Part shown: positions 1-9,203 of the stretch, piece by piece
Numbering within the stretch: the first letter of the stretch is position 1
How the letters are laid out: each line of letters opens with the position of its first letter
DNA from: Kribbella antiqua
GTDB taxonomy: Bacteria > Actinomycetota > Actinomycetes > Propionibacteriales > Kribbellaceae
Length of the DNA stretch: 64,000 nt
NCBI RefSeq assembly: GCF_004345665.1
Contig: NZ_SLWR01000001.1
Span: 992,001-1,056,000, forward strand
Direction of reading: 5' to 3'
Translations under genes and position numbers: made by a program
Notes under the pieces: generated by a model
What the model saw: only the letters and a program-made list of their open reading frames with translations
What the model was told of the DNA's origin: nothing
Database searches by the model: none

Positions 1-1062
1 CGTGACCTCGATCCGGCGCTGCGCGACCAAGGCGCCCAGCGCCGTCACCAGCCGCTGTCGTTGGGAGTGCAGCGGCGAATTCGGCCAGGCGGTCTTGGTC
101 ACGTTGTAGCCGTCGATGATCAGATGCACCTGCGGCAGGGACAACAGTTCGTCGAACAACGCCGGGTCGTCGTCGGGCGCCGTACGCCCGTGTGGTGCGG
201 CTTCCGGCTCGGTCCCCGCGACGGTGTCGGCCGGCCGGAGGTCTCCCCCGGGCGGCAGCGCCAGCTCACGACGGAGCCCGCTCGCTGCCTCGAGCACCGT
301 GTCCAGCAGCAGCCTGGTGCGGGTCGAGGCGAGCTCGCGTTCCTGTCCCGCCGTCCGGCGAGCGGCGTGTTCGATCGCTTCGAGTTCGGTGATGCGGGCC
401 CGGAGTTTGCGCAGCTCACGGTCCACTTCGTTACGCGCCGCCTCGACCCGCTCATCGGCGGTCGCGGCCTCGATAGTGCGTTGTTCGAGCTCGCTCTGCA
501 GGCCGCTGATTCGCTGCCGGGCGTCGTTGAGCTTTCGCCGGAGCGTGACGTTCTCGGCCTTGAGTTCGTTGACCTGTTCGCGGAGCCGTTCGCGGACCTG
601 ACGGGTCTCGGTCCGGGCCTGATCGAGCTGGTCGGAGAGCCTGCTGACGGCTTCCTCGTCGGCGCGCGGCGTCTCGACCGGGACCTGGGCGGCCGCGGCG
701 ACGTGCTCCTCCCAGTTGTCCGGGCGCAGCAGGTAGGCCAGGGCCGCGACCTCGACCGGATCCGCGGTGGGCACCGGCACGCCTTCGGCGACGGCGTCCC
801 CGAGCGCCGGGTGCTCACGCCGTACCTGGAACGCCGCCATCCGGCGGAAGTGTTCGTCGGTCTCCAGGATCGGCCCGAGCACGGACGCCGAGAGCTTCGC
901 GCGTTTGGCCGGTGCGAAACTGGCGAACCGCCGCAACGGCGGCGGGATGTCGGTCGCGGACAGCTGGCCGAGAGCCTGCGCGGCGAGGGTGAGAACCCGT
1001 TGCCGGACCGGTTCGGGCAAAGTCGTAGCGGCGGAGCTCGCGGCGGTGCCTGCCTCAGTCAC
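1..1062 (-). CDS. YacP-like NYN domain protein (partial, runs off left edge)
   Basis: Only the first 354 codons are in the window. The last 55 or so visible residues open a YacP-like NYN domain (PIN-fold nuclease family): HLIIDGYNVTKTAW carries the first conserved Asp of the expected metal site; the rest of the nuclease domain lies outside. Before it come an Ala-rich helical segment (about residues 1-130) and a strongly charged coiled coil (about 140-245, for example SDQLDQARTETRQVRERL), an architecture common in actinobacterial NYN proteins. From the family a role in RNA processing or decay is likely; the substrate is unknown. The GTG at 1062 is taken as start because the conserved Ala-rich N-terminus begins there, but no convincing ribosome site is seen. 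It diverges from the exonuclease gene at 1246. Confidence 0.8.
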   Translation of the reverse strand, partial: MTEAGTAASSAATTLPEPVRQRVLTLAAQALGQLSATDIPPPLRRFASFAPAKRAKLSASVLGPILETDEHFRRMAAFQVRREHPALGDAVAEGVPVPTADPVEVAALAYLLRPDNWEEHVAAAAQVPVETPRADEEAVSRLSDQLDQARTETRQVRERLREQVNELKAENVTLRRKLNDARQRISGLQSELEQRTIEAATADERVEAARNEVDRELRKLRARITELEAIEHAARRTAGQERELASTRTRLLLDTVLEAASGLRRELALPPGGDLRPADTVAGTEPEAAPHGRTAPDDDPALFDELLSLPQVHLIIDGYNVTKTAWPNSPLHSQRQRLVTALGALVAQRRIEVT

Positions 1063-1232
1063 CGGTCCGCAGTCCGGCCGGAACGACGGTCTGGCATGGA
1101 GCGCTCGGCCAGTGACGCAGACCACAGCAAGCGGGCTGATGGCCCGGATTCGCGGTAGTCGCCTGTGTACGCATACAGAGAGACTAGTCGACCGGGCTGC
1201 GTGTCAGCGCAGGAATTGTCGGTGGGGCCTTT

Positions 1233-1238
1233 TAGCGT
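1233..1238 (+). promoter_or_regulatory. -10 element of a leaderless promoter
   Basis: TAGCGT fits the actinobacterial TANNNT -10 consensus and sits 7 nt before the ATG at 1246, so transcription would begin at or next to the start codon. No ribosome site precedes that ATG. The identical hexamer at the same distance occurs at 20796. Confidence 0.5.
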
Positions 1239-1245
1239 CGTTGCC

Positions 1246-3027
1246 ATGACCAGCCCGGCTCCGGATCTGCTGACGCCGATTCGCGGCGTCCAGCCGAGTT
1301 TCGACGACCTCGGTACGCCGCTGCGCGACGTCACGTTCTGCGTCGTCGACCTGGAGACGACCGGCAAGCCGCCGGGTGAGGGCGGCATCACCGAGATCGG
1401 CGCGGTGAAGGTGCGCGCCGGTGAGGTGATCGGCGAGTTCCAGACCTTGGTCAACCCGTCCGATCCGATCCCGCCGTTCATCGCCGTGCTGACCGGCATC
1501 ACGAACCTGATGGTTGCCTCGTCACCCCGGATCGAGTCGGTGCTGCCGGCCTTCCTGGAGTTCGCCCAGGGGTGCGTGATGGTGGCGCACAACGCGCCGT
1601 TCGACATGGGATTCCTGAAGCACGACAGCTTGGTGCACGGGTATGACTGGCCCGACTTCGCGGTCGTCGACACCGCTCTGCTGGCTCGCCGGGTGATCAC
1701 TCCGGACGAGGCGCCGAACTGCAAGCTCGGCACGCTGGCCAAGGTGTTCCGCGCCACCACGACGCCGAACCACCGGGCCTTGTCGGACGCTCGTGCGACA
1801 GTCGACGTACTGCATGGGCTGTTCGAACGCGTCGGATCGCTCGGTGTGCAGACGCTGGAGGATCTGCAGACGTTCTCGTCCCGGGTCGCGCCGGCCGTGC
1901 GGGCGAAGCGGCACCTGGCCGAAACGTTGCCCCATGCACCGGGTGTGTATCTGTTCACCGACGACCGCGGCGAGGTGCTGTACGTCGGCAAGTCGAAGGA
2001 CCTCCGCAATCGGGTCCGGTCGTACTTCACCGCCTCCGAGACCCGGACCCGGATCGGCGAGATGATCGGGATCGCGACCGGGGTGCGCGGGATCGAGTGC
2101 GGGACGTCGCTGGAGGCCGAGGTCCGCGAGCTGCGGCTGATCGCGGAGCACAAGCCGCGGTACAACCGGCGGTCGAAGTTCCCGGAGCGGCAACACTGGC
2201 TGAAGGTCACCGTCGAGCCATTTCCTCGGTTGTCGCTGGTCAAACAGGTGCGCGACGACGACGCCGGCTATCTCGGGCCGTTCAGCTCGCGGAAAACCGC
2301 CGAGCGGGCGATGGCGGCGCTGCACGAGGCGTTCCCGATCCGCCAGTGCACGGCGCGGATGTCGCGCCATCCACAGCTGTCGCCGTGTGTACTGGCCGAG
2401 ATGGGCCGCTGCGTGGCGCCGTGCGACGGCCGGATCTCGATGGATTCGTACGGCGAATTCGTCACCGCGCTGCGGACGGCGCTGACGGTCGACCCGACTC
2501 CGGTGGTCGAGGCGCTGGACCGGCGGATCGACCTGTTGTCGGCGGACGAGCGGTTCGAGGACGCCGCCGTACAGCGGGACCGGTTGAGTGCCTTCGTGCG
2601 GAGCTCGGCGCGGATGCAACGGATGGCGTCGGTGACCGGGTGCGCGGAGATCTGCGCGGCGCGACGGACAGAGGACGGCGGCTGGGAGCTGCATGTGATC
2701 CGGCGCGGGCGGCTCGCGGCGGCGGGGATCAGCCCGCGCGGGACGGATCCGCGGAAGTACCTGGACATGCTGCGCGCCTCGGCCGAAACCGTGCTGCCCG
2801 GGATCGGCCCGGTCGCTTCCGCTTCGCCGGAGGAGATCGAGCTGGTCCTGCGCTGGCTCGACCAGCCCGGCATCCGCCTGGTCGAAATGGACGGCACCTG
2901 GACCTGCCCGGTCAGCGGAGCCGGCCGCCACATCAACCGCCTGGACAACGCCCACTCCGACGACCACCACCACCCCACCGAACGCCGCCGCCGACTCCGC
3001 CCATTAGGCCCAGCCCGCATCGGCTAG
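1246..3027 (+). CDS. DEDDh 3'-5' exonuclease / GIY-YIG nuclease fusion
   Basis: 593 residues. The N-terminal third is a DnaQ/epsilon-type exonuclease: VVDLETTG (Asp35, Glu37), AHNAPFDMGFL and HRALSDARAT supply the D-E-D-H-D residues of a DEDDh nuclease. Residues about 230-315 form a UvrC/Cho-like GIY-YIG domain (APGVYLFTDDRGEVLYVGKS), followed by a UvrC-like region with a Cys cluster. This fusion is widespread in Actinobacteria and is thought to act in DNA repair or proofreading; the biological role is inferred. An in-frame GTG at 1165 would add 27 residues, but they lie upstream of the -10 element at 1233 and resemble no exonuclease sequence, so ATG 1246 is preferred. Confidence 0.9.
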   Translation: MTSPAPDLLTPIRGVQPSFDDLGTPLRDVTFCVVDLETTGKPPGEGGITEIGAVKVRAGEVIGEFQTLVNPSDPIPPFIAVLTGITNLMVASSPRIESVLPAFLEFAQGCVMVAHNAPFDMGFLKHDSLVHGYDWPDFAVVDTALLARRVITPDEAPNCKLGTLAKVFRATTTPNHRALSDARATVDVLHGLFERVGSLGVQTLEDLQTFSSRVAPAVRAKRHLAETLPHAPGVYLFTDDRGEVLYVGKSKDLRNRVRSYFTASETRTRIGEMIGIATGVRGIECGTSLEAEVRELRLIAEHKPRYNRRSKFPERQHWLKVTVEPFPRLSLVKQVRDDDAGYLGPFSSRKTAERAMAALHEAFPIRQCTARMSRHPQLSPCVLAEMGRCVAPCDGRISMDSYGEFVTALRTALTVDPTPVVEALDRRIDLLSADERFEDAAVQRDRLSAFVRSSARMQRMASVTGCAEICAARRTEDGGWELHVIRRGRLAAAGISPRGTDPRKYLDMLRASAETVLPGIGPVASASPEEIELVLRWLDQPGIRLVEMDGTWTCPVSGAGRHINRLDNAHSDDHHHPTERRRRLRPLGPARIG

Positions 3028-3124
3028 CTTCCGATGTTGCGTTGTGACCTGACCGGGCCCGGCTGACGGAACGGGCCGCATTATGCTTCAGCGGGTTGGG
3101 GGTGTGATTCGAGGAGAGGACGGA

Positions 3125-3412
3125 ATGGTCACCGCGATCGTGTTCATCAAGGCCGACGTCGCACGGATCCCGGAGGTCGCCGAGCAGGTGGCGGCGATCG
3201 AAGGTGTCAGCGAGGTGTACTCCGTGACCGGCGGGCTCGACCTGATCGCGATGGTCCGGGTCGCCCACCACGACGACCTGGCCACCGTCATCCCCGACCA
3301 CGTGAACCGGGTGCCCGGCGTACTGAGCACCGAGACGCACATCGCCTTCCGGACGTACTCGACGCACGACCTGGAGGCGGCCTTCAGCCTGGGTCAGGAG
3401 GACGGGGTCTGA
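3125..3412 (+). CDS. Stand-alone Lrp/AsnC-type ligand-binding (RAM) domain protein
   Basis: 95 residues, the size of an isolated AsnC/Lrp effector-binding domain with no helix-turn-helix. Residues 1-80 follow the family pattern: an opening strand (TAIVFIKADV), a helix (VAEQVAAIEGVSEVYSVTGG), a strand with the GLDLIAMVRV motif, and RTYSTHDLEAAF at the end. Such domains form oligomers that bind amino acids at subunit interfaces; this one may modulate a full-length Lrp regulator elsewhere (inference). A strong ribosome site, GAGGAGAGGA, precedes ATG 3125. The in-frame start at 3083 is rejected because it lies upstream of that site. The gene lies 97 bp after the exonuclease. Confidence 0.85.
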   Translation: MVTAIVFIKADVARIPEVAEQVAAIEGVSEVYSVTGGLDLIAMVRVAHHDDLATVIPDHVNRVPGVLSTETHIAFRTYSTHDLEAAFSLGQEDGV

Positions 3413-3460
3413 GCGTGTCTGACGGCTGGAAACCACGGTCTTGCTGACACGAGCTGAAGT

Positions 3461-3466
3461 TACGGT
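3461..3466 (+). promoter_or_regulatory. -10 element of a leaderless promoter
   Basis: TACGGT (TANNNT class) lies 6 nt before ATG 3473, with no ribosome site between them. This suggests a leaderless transcript for the DUF2510 protein and the overlapping gene behind it. Confidence 0.45.
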
Positions 3467-3472
3467 GAGCGC

Positions 3473-6400
3473 ATGAGCAATCCTCCCGCGGGCTGGTATC
3501 CGGACCCCACCGGCCAGCCGAACACCATCCGCTGGTGGAACGGGAAGCAATGGACCAACCGCACCGAAAAGGAACTCCCCGAAGAATCCCCCACGACAGA
3601 CACAGCCGCCGCGGCAGCCTCGGAACAACAGTCCTGGTCGTTCCAACTCGAGGACCACTCGGCCCGGTCTGACCAACAGCCCGCCGACTCCTGGACTCAG
3701 GACGCAGGCGCGGCAGCGGGTTCGCAGCTTCAGGCGAACCAGCCCGCGGACGGCCCGGCTCAAGGCATCAGCACAGCGGCGGCTTCACAGCAACAGCCGC
3801 GGGCTCTCCAGGCTGTCGACGAATCGGCTCGCGGCACCGTCGTCGCGGCCGCTTCACAGCAACAGCCTCGGGCGATCCAGCCCGCCGACGACTCGGCCCA
3901 CGGTGCCGGAGCGCCGGCGGACGGTGGAGCGGAGACTGCCGGGGACGGACTGACGCCGTTCGAGCGGGCGCGGGCCACGTGGGGTGCGCCGCCCATCGCA
4001 CCGGCGCCTCCGGAACACTGGAGCCAGCGGCCGCCCCTGGAGGAGTTGCTCGACGAAGCAGCCGCCGAAGCCGCAGAACAAACCGCTGCGGCTTCCGCGG
4101 GTGCTGGAGGTGCTGCAGGTGACGCGGCTGCAGGTTGGTGGACGATAGGCACGCAGTCCACCGAAGAGCAGACATCGGAGGCGCAATCCGCCGGTACGCC
4201 GAACGGTGAACAAACGCAGGGCGATCAGGGCTGGGGCACCCAAGCGGACGAAGAACCCACACTCGTCCAACCGGCCTGGGGTGCGCAGCCAGATCCCGAG
4301 CAGACCGGCAGCAAGATCGCCGAAGCCCAACAGCGGTGGGGCGTGCCAGCAGCCACCACGCAGGCTCAGTCAGCCTGGGACGTAGAGCCGGACCAGGGCC
4401 AGACGCCCATCCCGGAGTCGACCAGTACGCCGTCCGCCGACGACCAGAGCCCGGCAGTCGCACAACCCCTCACCAAAGTGGCCAAGGCCCAACAACGCTG
4501 GGGCATCATGCCGGTGGACACACAGCCCACCACGGCGCAGCACGAAGACTCGGATACACAGCAGCCCAGCAACCAAGCTCACCAAGGCTTGGGCATCGAG
4601 CAGGCAGCCCAAGCGCAGCAGAGCTGGGGCGTGCAGGCTGACGAGGGCCAGGCACAACACCAGCAGACAGCTGGCGGCCAGAGCCATGCCAGTCCTGAGG
4701 GCTGGGGCGTCGAGCAGAACAGCAACCAACCAGACCAGGTCGCTCAGCATGGCTGGGGCGTCCAGACCGACGGCGGGCAACCTCAAGGTCAGCAGCCCGC
4801 GGACGCCGAAGGTGATCCGGGCTGGGGTCCTAAGCAACCAGACCAGGCCCAGCAAGGCTGGGGCGCCGACCAGGCAGCCCAAGCTCAGGGCTGGGGCGTA
4901 CAAGCCGAAGGCGGCCAGGCTCAAGGGCAGCAGACCGGAGTCGCGCACGCCGAAGGCGGTCGGGGCTCGGGCGTGCAGCAGGCCAGCGACGAGGCAGACC
5001 ACGCTCAGCAGGGCTGGGGCGTGCAGCACGGCGGCGACCAAGCAGGTCAGATCCAGCAGGGGTGGGGCGTACAAGCCGACGAACAGCAGGCTCACGGACA
5101 GCAGGCCGGAGGCGCGCGCGCCGAAGGTGGTCAGGGCTGGGGCGTGCAGGCCGGTGGCGGGCAGGGTCAAGGACAGCCGGCCGGGGACGCACAGCCTGAC
5201 GACGGTCAGGGGTGGGGTGGACAGGTCTGGGGTGTGCAGGCTGGCGAGCAGGTGGGCCAGGGGCAGCAGGGTTGGGGTGTGCAGGCTGACGGTGGGCGGA
5301 CTCAAGAGCAGCAGGCCGGGGACGCTGAGGGTGGTCAGGGGTGGGGTGGGCAGGTTTGGGGTGTTCGGCAACCAGACCAAGCCGAGCAAGGCGGCGACCA
5401 GGCAGGTGGGGCTCAGCAGGGCTGGGGTGGGCAGGCCGATGAGCAGGAAGGCCAGGCTCAGCAGGGTTGGGGTGTGCAAGCCGGCGAGCAGGTAGGTCAG
5501 GCACAGCAAGGGTGGGGCGGGCAGGGTCAGGGGCAGCCGGGTGCGGATGGGCAGGGGGGTAGTAATCCATGGCAGGGGGTGGCTGTGCAGCAGGGGGCTG
5601 CTGGTGGCTGGGGTGGTGGTGGGCAGCAGCAAGGTGGGGGGCAGCAAGCTGCGGCCAGTGGTTGGGGTGGTGGGGGTCAGGCGAGTGGTGGGGTTGAGCG
5701 TGGAGGGTCGCAGGGGTGGGCCGGTGCTGACTTGCGCGGTGCTGGTGCTGACTCGCGTGGGGGGAAGGGCAAGAGCAAGAAGGGGAAGGCTTCTGGTGGT
5801 GAGGGGTCGGGGGCTCGGACGCCGTTGATAGTTGGTGGGGCGGTTGGCGTGGTGGCGCTGATCGTGTTGGCGGTGGTTCTGATTGTCGGGCCTTGGGACG
5901 ACAAGAAGGCGGGGCCTGACAGCGGGCCGACCACGCAGCCGACCGGGACCCAGCCGACCAGCGAGAGCACCACGAAGGCTGGGCAGTCGAAGAATCCGAA
6001 GTTGCACGAGGGCAACCGGATCTCGTCCGCCGCGATCTCGTTCCCGCGGCGGAACCCGCCGTGGTCGGATCGCCTGCGCCTGGTCCAGCAGCTGCACAAC
6101 TCCAGCGGCCAGTACGTCCTGCTGCAGGAGAACTTCGACGGCCGCAACGACTGGTACGCCGACATCTTCGTCGGCGCGCTCGGCACCGACTCCGGGTTCA
6201 ACGGCGATCCGAAGGCGACCGCGCAGTCGCTCTCGATCAAATTGCGCAGTTCGATGTACGGCGACATCCCGGTGACGTTCAAGAACGTGAGCAACGGCGC
6301 GGTGAAGCGATCGGACAAGTCGGGCTGGTACTTCCAGCAGACCGTGACCGCCAACTCGCCGAAGTTGACCGCCCGAGTGCTTACCCTGACTGTGGCCGTC

Positions 6401-6511
6401 TTCGACCTCGGTGACGGTACTGCCGTCGCGTACATCAGTGACATCCCGACCAACCGGCCGGATCTGAGGACGGCCGAGAGTCAGGCCTACAAGGGAATCA
6501 ACGTTGGCTGA
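3473..6511 (+). CDS. DUF2510 membrane protein with GW/WG-repeat linker
   Basis: 1012 residues. The first 30 form a DUF2510 domain (GWYPDPTGQP...RWWNGKQW), a small cytoplasmic module common in actinobacterial membrane proteins. Residues about 45-780 are low complexity (Gln, Gly, Ala, Asp) with some two dozen Trp-Gly repeats of the type QQGWGVQADGGQ. The repeats become purer towards the C-terminal side, which suggests recent expansion. One transmembrane helix follows (about 783-808, LIVGGAVGVVALIVLAVVLI), a Thr/Pro/Ser stretch, then a folded extracytoplasmic domain (about 845-1012) ending near DLGDGTAVAYISDI. That domain resembles the C-terminal domain of the next protein (DRGDGTAAVAIGDI). Function unknown. 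The two genes overlap by 8 bp and are surely co-transcribed. Base composition of the repeat gives a long spurious antisense reading frame. Confidence 0.8.
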   Translation: MSNPPAGWYPDPTGQPNTIRWWNGKQWTNRTEKELPEESPTTDTAAAAASEQQSWSFQLEDHSARSDQQPADSWTQDAGAAAGSQLQANQPADGPAQGISTAAASQQQPRALQAVDESARGTVVAAASQQQPRAIQPADDSAHGAGAPADGGAETAGDGLTPFERARATWGAPPIAPAPPEHWSQRPPLEELLDEAAAEAAEQTAAASAGAGGAAGDAAAGWWTIGTQSTEEQTSEAQSAGTPNGEQTQGDQGWGTQADEEPTLVQPAWGAQPDPEQTGSKIAEAQQRWGVPAATTQAQSAWDVEPDQGQTPIPESTSTPSADDQSPAVAQPLTKVAKAQQRWGIMPVDTQPTTAQHEDSDTQQPSNQAHQGLGIEQAAQAQQSWGVQADEGQAQHQQTAGGQSHASPEGWGVEQNSNQPDQVAQHGWGVQTDGGQPQGQQPADAEGDPGWGPKQPDQAQQGWGADQAAQAQGWGVQAEGGQAQGQQTGVAHAEGGRGSGVQQASDEADHAQQGWGVQHGGDQAGQIQQGWGVQADEQQAHGQQAGGARAEGGQGWGVQAGGGQGQGQPAGDAQPDDGQGWGGQVWGVQAGEQVGQGQQGWGVQADGGRTQEQQAGDAEGGQGWGGQVWGVRQPDQAEQGGDQAGGAQQGWGGQADEQEGQAQQGWGVQAGEQVGQAQQGWGGQGQGQPGADGQGGSNPWQGVAVQQGAAGGWGGGGQQQGGGQQAAASGWGGGGQASGGVERGGSQGWAGADLRGAGADSRGGKGKSKKGKASGGEGSGARTPLIVGGAVGVVALIVLAVVLIVGPWDDKKAGPDSGPTTQPTGTQPTSESTTKAGQSKNPKLHEGNRISSAAISFPRRNPPWSDRLRLVQQLHNSSGQYVLLQENFDGRNDWYADIFVGALGTDSGFNGDPKATAQSLSIKLRSSMYGDIPVTFKNVSNGAVKRSDKSGWYFQQTVTANSPKLTARVLTLTVAVFDLGDGTAVAYISDIPTNRPDLRTAESQAYKGINVG

Positions 6512-8132
6512 GAACCAGGACCAGACCCCGCAGCGCCCACCGGCCCGGCACAGTGCGCCACCGCACCAGCCGCAGCCGGGCTTCGGCGACCGCCCGCAGG
6601 GGTACCAACCCGGATCGGACCCGCTCGCGCAGTCCACCCCGGCCCCGCCGCCGCCACCGGTGCCGTCGCCGCCTTCGCAGGGCGCCGACCCGCTCGCCGG
6701 TACGCCGCAGGCACCGCCGGTGCCGAGCAACTGGTCCGAAGCAGGCCCGCCGGCAGCCTCCGACCGCCGTGACCAAGGCCTCAGCTCTCAGCCGCCGGCG
6801 GACTACCGGCCGGCCGACTCCAGCAATGACGGGTCCGACGCGCTGTTCGGGCAGTCACCCGCACCGGCACCGCCGCCTCCCCCGCCGCCGACGCGACCCA
6901 CCGGTGGCGCCAGTACGCCGTACCAGGGGCAGCAGCAGGCGGGTCCGCAGCACCGGGCCCCACAGCCGCCGGACCAGCCGTACTACGCCCAGGCACAGCA
7001 GCAGCCGCGGAGCCAGCCCAGTCAGCAGCAGCAAGCCGGGCAGCAGCACCAACCGCAGCAGCCTCCGCGCGCCCAGCACGCGGCCCCACCCCCGCAGCAG
7101 CCGCAGACCGGTCAAGCACGCCCAGCCACCGGCTACTCCGGCCCGCCACAGGCAAACCAAGGCCAGTACGGCGCCCAGCAACAGCAGTACGGCGCACCCC
7201 AAGCCGGTCAGCAGTACACAGGCCAGCCGCAGCGCACAGGCCAGCCGAAGCACCCCGGTCAGCCGCAGCACTCCGGTCAGCCGACGTACGCCCAGCAACA
7301 GCCCCAGCCGCCGTATAGCCAAAACCAATACAGCCAAGCCCAACACGGCCAAGCCCAGCAGCCTCAGCACAGCCAGCAAAGCGGGCACAGCAAGGGCAAG
7401 AGCACCGGCAACAGCTCGCTCGAGACCGCGCGAAGGGCGCGCCTCATCGGCGCCCTGGTCCTCGTAGTCGCCGCCCTCGCCACCACCGGCCTGAGCGTCG
7501 GCTGGATCTGGACCAAGGCCGACGCCGTCGCCCCGGTCACTCTGCCGACCGGCAACCAGAAGCCGATGAAGACGGTCAGCCCGTCGGTGCGGCCGAAGGA
7601 GGTGCCCGGCAAGCTGGTCGGCACCCAGATCGTTGCCGGCAACAACGACACCATGCCGATCATGGGCTCGGCCTGGAGCGAGACGGGTGAGCGCACCGGC
7701 CTGTGGAGCGCAGCCGCGATCTGGCTGACGGTGCACAAGAACTACGACGGCAAGAAGAACCACGACTGGGGCAACTACGTCGCCTTCGGCCAGCTGCCGC
7801 CGGAGATCCCGTACACCGGCAAGGCAGGGCTGCGGGAGGCCGCGGCGAAGATCGGTGAGTACACGGTCACTCAGCTCTATTCGAAGTCAGCCAAGGTCTC
7901 CAACGTCGCGCACAAGAACATCACGGTGGACGGGCACCCAGGACACGAGATCACCGCGCGAGTCGCGGTGACCGACGCGCCCGGGCTCGAGACGTTCTCC
8001 ACGGTGATGTTCGCGGTGATCGACCGTGGCGACGGCACTGCGGCCGTCGCGATCGGCGACATCGCCGGCTCGACCCCCACCTGGCAGAACGTCTGGCGCA
8101 GCAAGGTCGCCGGCATCAAGATCAACAGCTAG
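6504..8132 (+). CDS. Pro/Gln-rich single-pass membrane protein, partner of the DUF2510 protein
   Basis: 542 residues starting at TTG 6504, inside the end of the previous gene. The ribosome site AAGGGA at 6491-6496, 7 nt upstream, decides this start. Residues 1-300 are a disordered cytoplasmic tail rich in Pro, Gln and Ala with short repeats such as GQPQRTGQPKHPGQPQHSGQ. One transmembrane helix lies at about 314-337 and an extracytoplasmic domain at about 350-542. The last 60 residues (AVIDRGDGTAAVAIGDIAGS) match the end of the upstream protein, so the outer domains look paralogous while the inner tails share nothing but low complexity. No enzymatic motif is seen. A possible role as a membrane-anchored condensate or scaffold is speculation. 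Confidence 0.75.
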   Translation: MAENQDQTPQRPPARHSAPPHQPQPGFGDRPQGYQPGSDPLAQSTPAPPPPPVPSPPSQGADPLAGTPQAPPVPSNWSEAGPPAASDRRDQGLSSQPPADYRPADSSNDGSDALFGQSPAPAPPPPPPPTRPTGGASTPYQGQQQAGPQHRAPQPPDQPYYAQAQQQPRSQPSQQQQAGQQHQPQQPPRAQHAAPPPQQPQTGQARPATGYSGPPQANQGQYGAQQQQYGAPQAGQQYTGQPQRTGQPKHPGQPQHSGQPTYAQQQPQPPYSQNQYSQAQHGQAQQPQHSQQSGHSKGKSTGNSSLETARRARLIGALVLVVAALATTGLSVGWIWTKADAVAPVTLPTGNQKPMKTVSPSVRPKEVPGKLVGTQIVAGNNDTMPIMGSAWSETGERTGLWSAAAIWLTVHKNYDGKKNHDWGNYVAFGQLPPEIPYTGKAGLREAAAKIGEYTVTQLYSKSAKVSNVAHKNITVDGHPGHEITARVAVTDAPGLETFSTVMFAVIDRGDGTAAVAIGDIAGSTPTWQNVWRSKVAGIKINS

Positions 8133-8139
8133 CAGCAGA

Positions 8140-8164
8140 GGGCCGGCGGGCCAACCGCCGGCCC
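8140..8164. terminator. Bidirectional hairpin terminator
   Basis: A perfect 10-bp GC-rich stem (GGGCCGGCGG with its complement) and 5-nt loop fill the 33-bp gap between the convergent genes ending at 8132 and 8166. There is no clear T-run. Confidence 0.7.
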
Positions 8165-8165
8165 C

Positions 8166-9200
8166 TCAAGCTGAAGCACACGCCGAGATCCACCGGTCCA
8201 GCACGTCCTTCGCCGCACCCGAATCGATCGCCTCCGCCGCCCGGTCCATCCCGATCCGGATCCGGCTGGTGACAGGCTCGTCAACCGGCGTGTACGCCGC
8301 CAGCGCCGCACCCGCGTTCAGCAGTACGACGTCCCGCACCGCACCCGGCTCACCATCGAGCAACGCCCGGACGACCTTCGCGTTGTACGACGCGTCGGCC
8401 CCCCTCAGCGCATCCGCCGACACCGGCTCGATCCCGAGCTCACGCGGATCCACCGTGAACGGCCCCTCCACCGAACCACCGCCGACTGTCCACACCTGCG
8501 ACGTCGTACGCGTCGTCAACTCGTCCAACCCGTCGTCACCGTGGAAGACCAGCGCGTCGATCCCACGCCGGGCGAGCACACCAGCCATCAGCCCGGCGAT
8601 CCGCCCATCACCGACACCGACCGCCTGCGCCGACGGGTCGCCCGGATTCGCCAACGGGCCAAGGAAGTTGAACGTGGTCGGCACACCGAGCTCACGCCGC
8701 GGTACGGCGGCATGCCGGAGCGCCGGGTGGAACGCCGGAGCGAAGCAGAACGTGATCCCGACCCGCTCCCCCACCTCGGCCACCTGCGCCGCGCTGAGAT
8801 CGAGCCGGATCCCGAGCTCTTCCAGTACGTCAGCCGCGCCGCACGCCGAGGAGGCCGCGCGGTTGCCGTGCTTGAGCACCTTCGCACCCGCACCGGCCGC
8901 GACGATCGCCGACATCGTGCTGATGTTCACCGTGTGGGCTTGGTCACCGCCGGTGCCGACGACGTCCAGCGTCCGGCCGGAGACCGAGATCCGGGTGGCG
9001 AAGTCGCGCATCGTCTTGACCAGGCCCTCGACCTCGGTCACCGTCTCGCCCTTGGAGCGCAGCGCGATCACGAACCCGGCGAGCTGCGCCGGGGACGCCG
9101 CGCCGGACAGGATCTGCTCCATCGCCCACGCGGTGGCGGGCGCGTCCAGATCCTGGTGCCGGAGCAGCGGGTTGAGCACCTGCGGCCAGGAGTAGCTCAT
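8166..9200 (-). CDS. trpD: Anthranilate phosphoribosyltransferase TrpD
   Basis: 344 residues, normal family length. It transfers phosphoribose from PRPP to anthranilate, the second step from chorismate to tryptophan, in the cytoplasm. The PRPP-binding glycine loop [16 protein letters not shown], the anthranilate-site stretch [20 protein letters not shown] and the FLGPLANP motif are all present, preceded by the typical N-terminal helical domain. No other trp gene is nearby, as is usual for the dispersed trp genes of Actinobacteria. It follows the receiver-like gene on the same strand with a 3-bp gap and is probably co-transcribed with it. Confidence 0.95.
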   Translation of the reverse strand: MSYSWPQVLNPLLRHQDLDAPATAWAMEQILSGAASPAQLAGFVIALRSKGETVTEVEGLVKTMRDFATRISVSGRTLDVVGTGGDQAHTVNISTMSAIVAAGAGAKVLKHGNRAASSACGAADVLEELGIRLDLSAAQVAEVGERVGITFCFAPAFHPALRHAAVPRRELGVPTTFNFLGPLANPGDPSAQAVGVGDGRIAGLMAGVLARRGIDALVFHGDDGLDELTTRTTSQVWTVGGGSVEGPFTVDPRELGIEPVSADALRGADASYNAKVVRALLDGEPGAVRDVVLLNAGAALAAYTPVDEPVTSRIRIGMDRAAEAIDSGAAKDVLDRWISACASA

Positions 9201-9203
9201 GGC

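Noticed and set aside
1165..1245. Upstream extension of the exonuclease start
   Set aside because: The extra residues cross a -10 element and resemble nothing in the family.
4200..5700. CRISPR-like periodic repeats
   Set aside because: Spacing is irregular, units code for QGWGVQ in frame, and no cas genes or palindromic repeats exist.
4370..6730. A 786-codon open frame on the minus strand opposite the DUF2510 gene
   Set aside because: It mirrors the GC-biased repeat of the plus-strand gene, has no ribosome site, and its product (Leu/Pro/Thr repeats) resembles no family.
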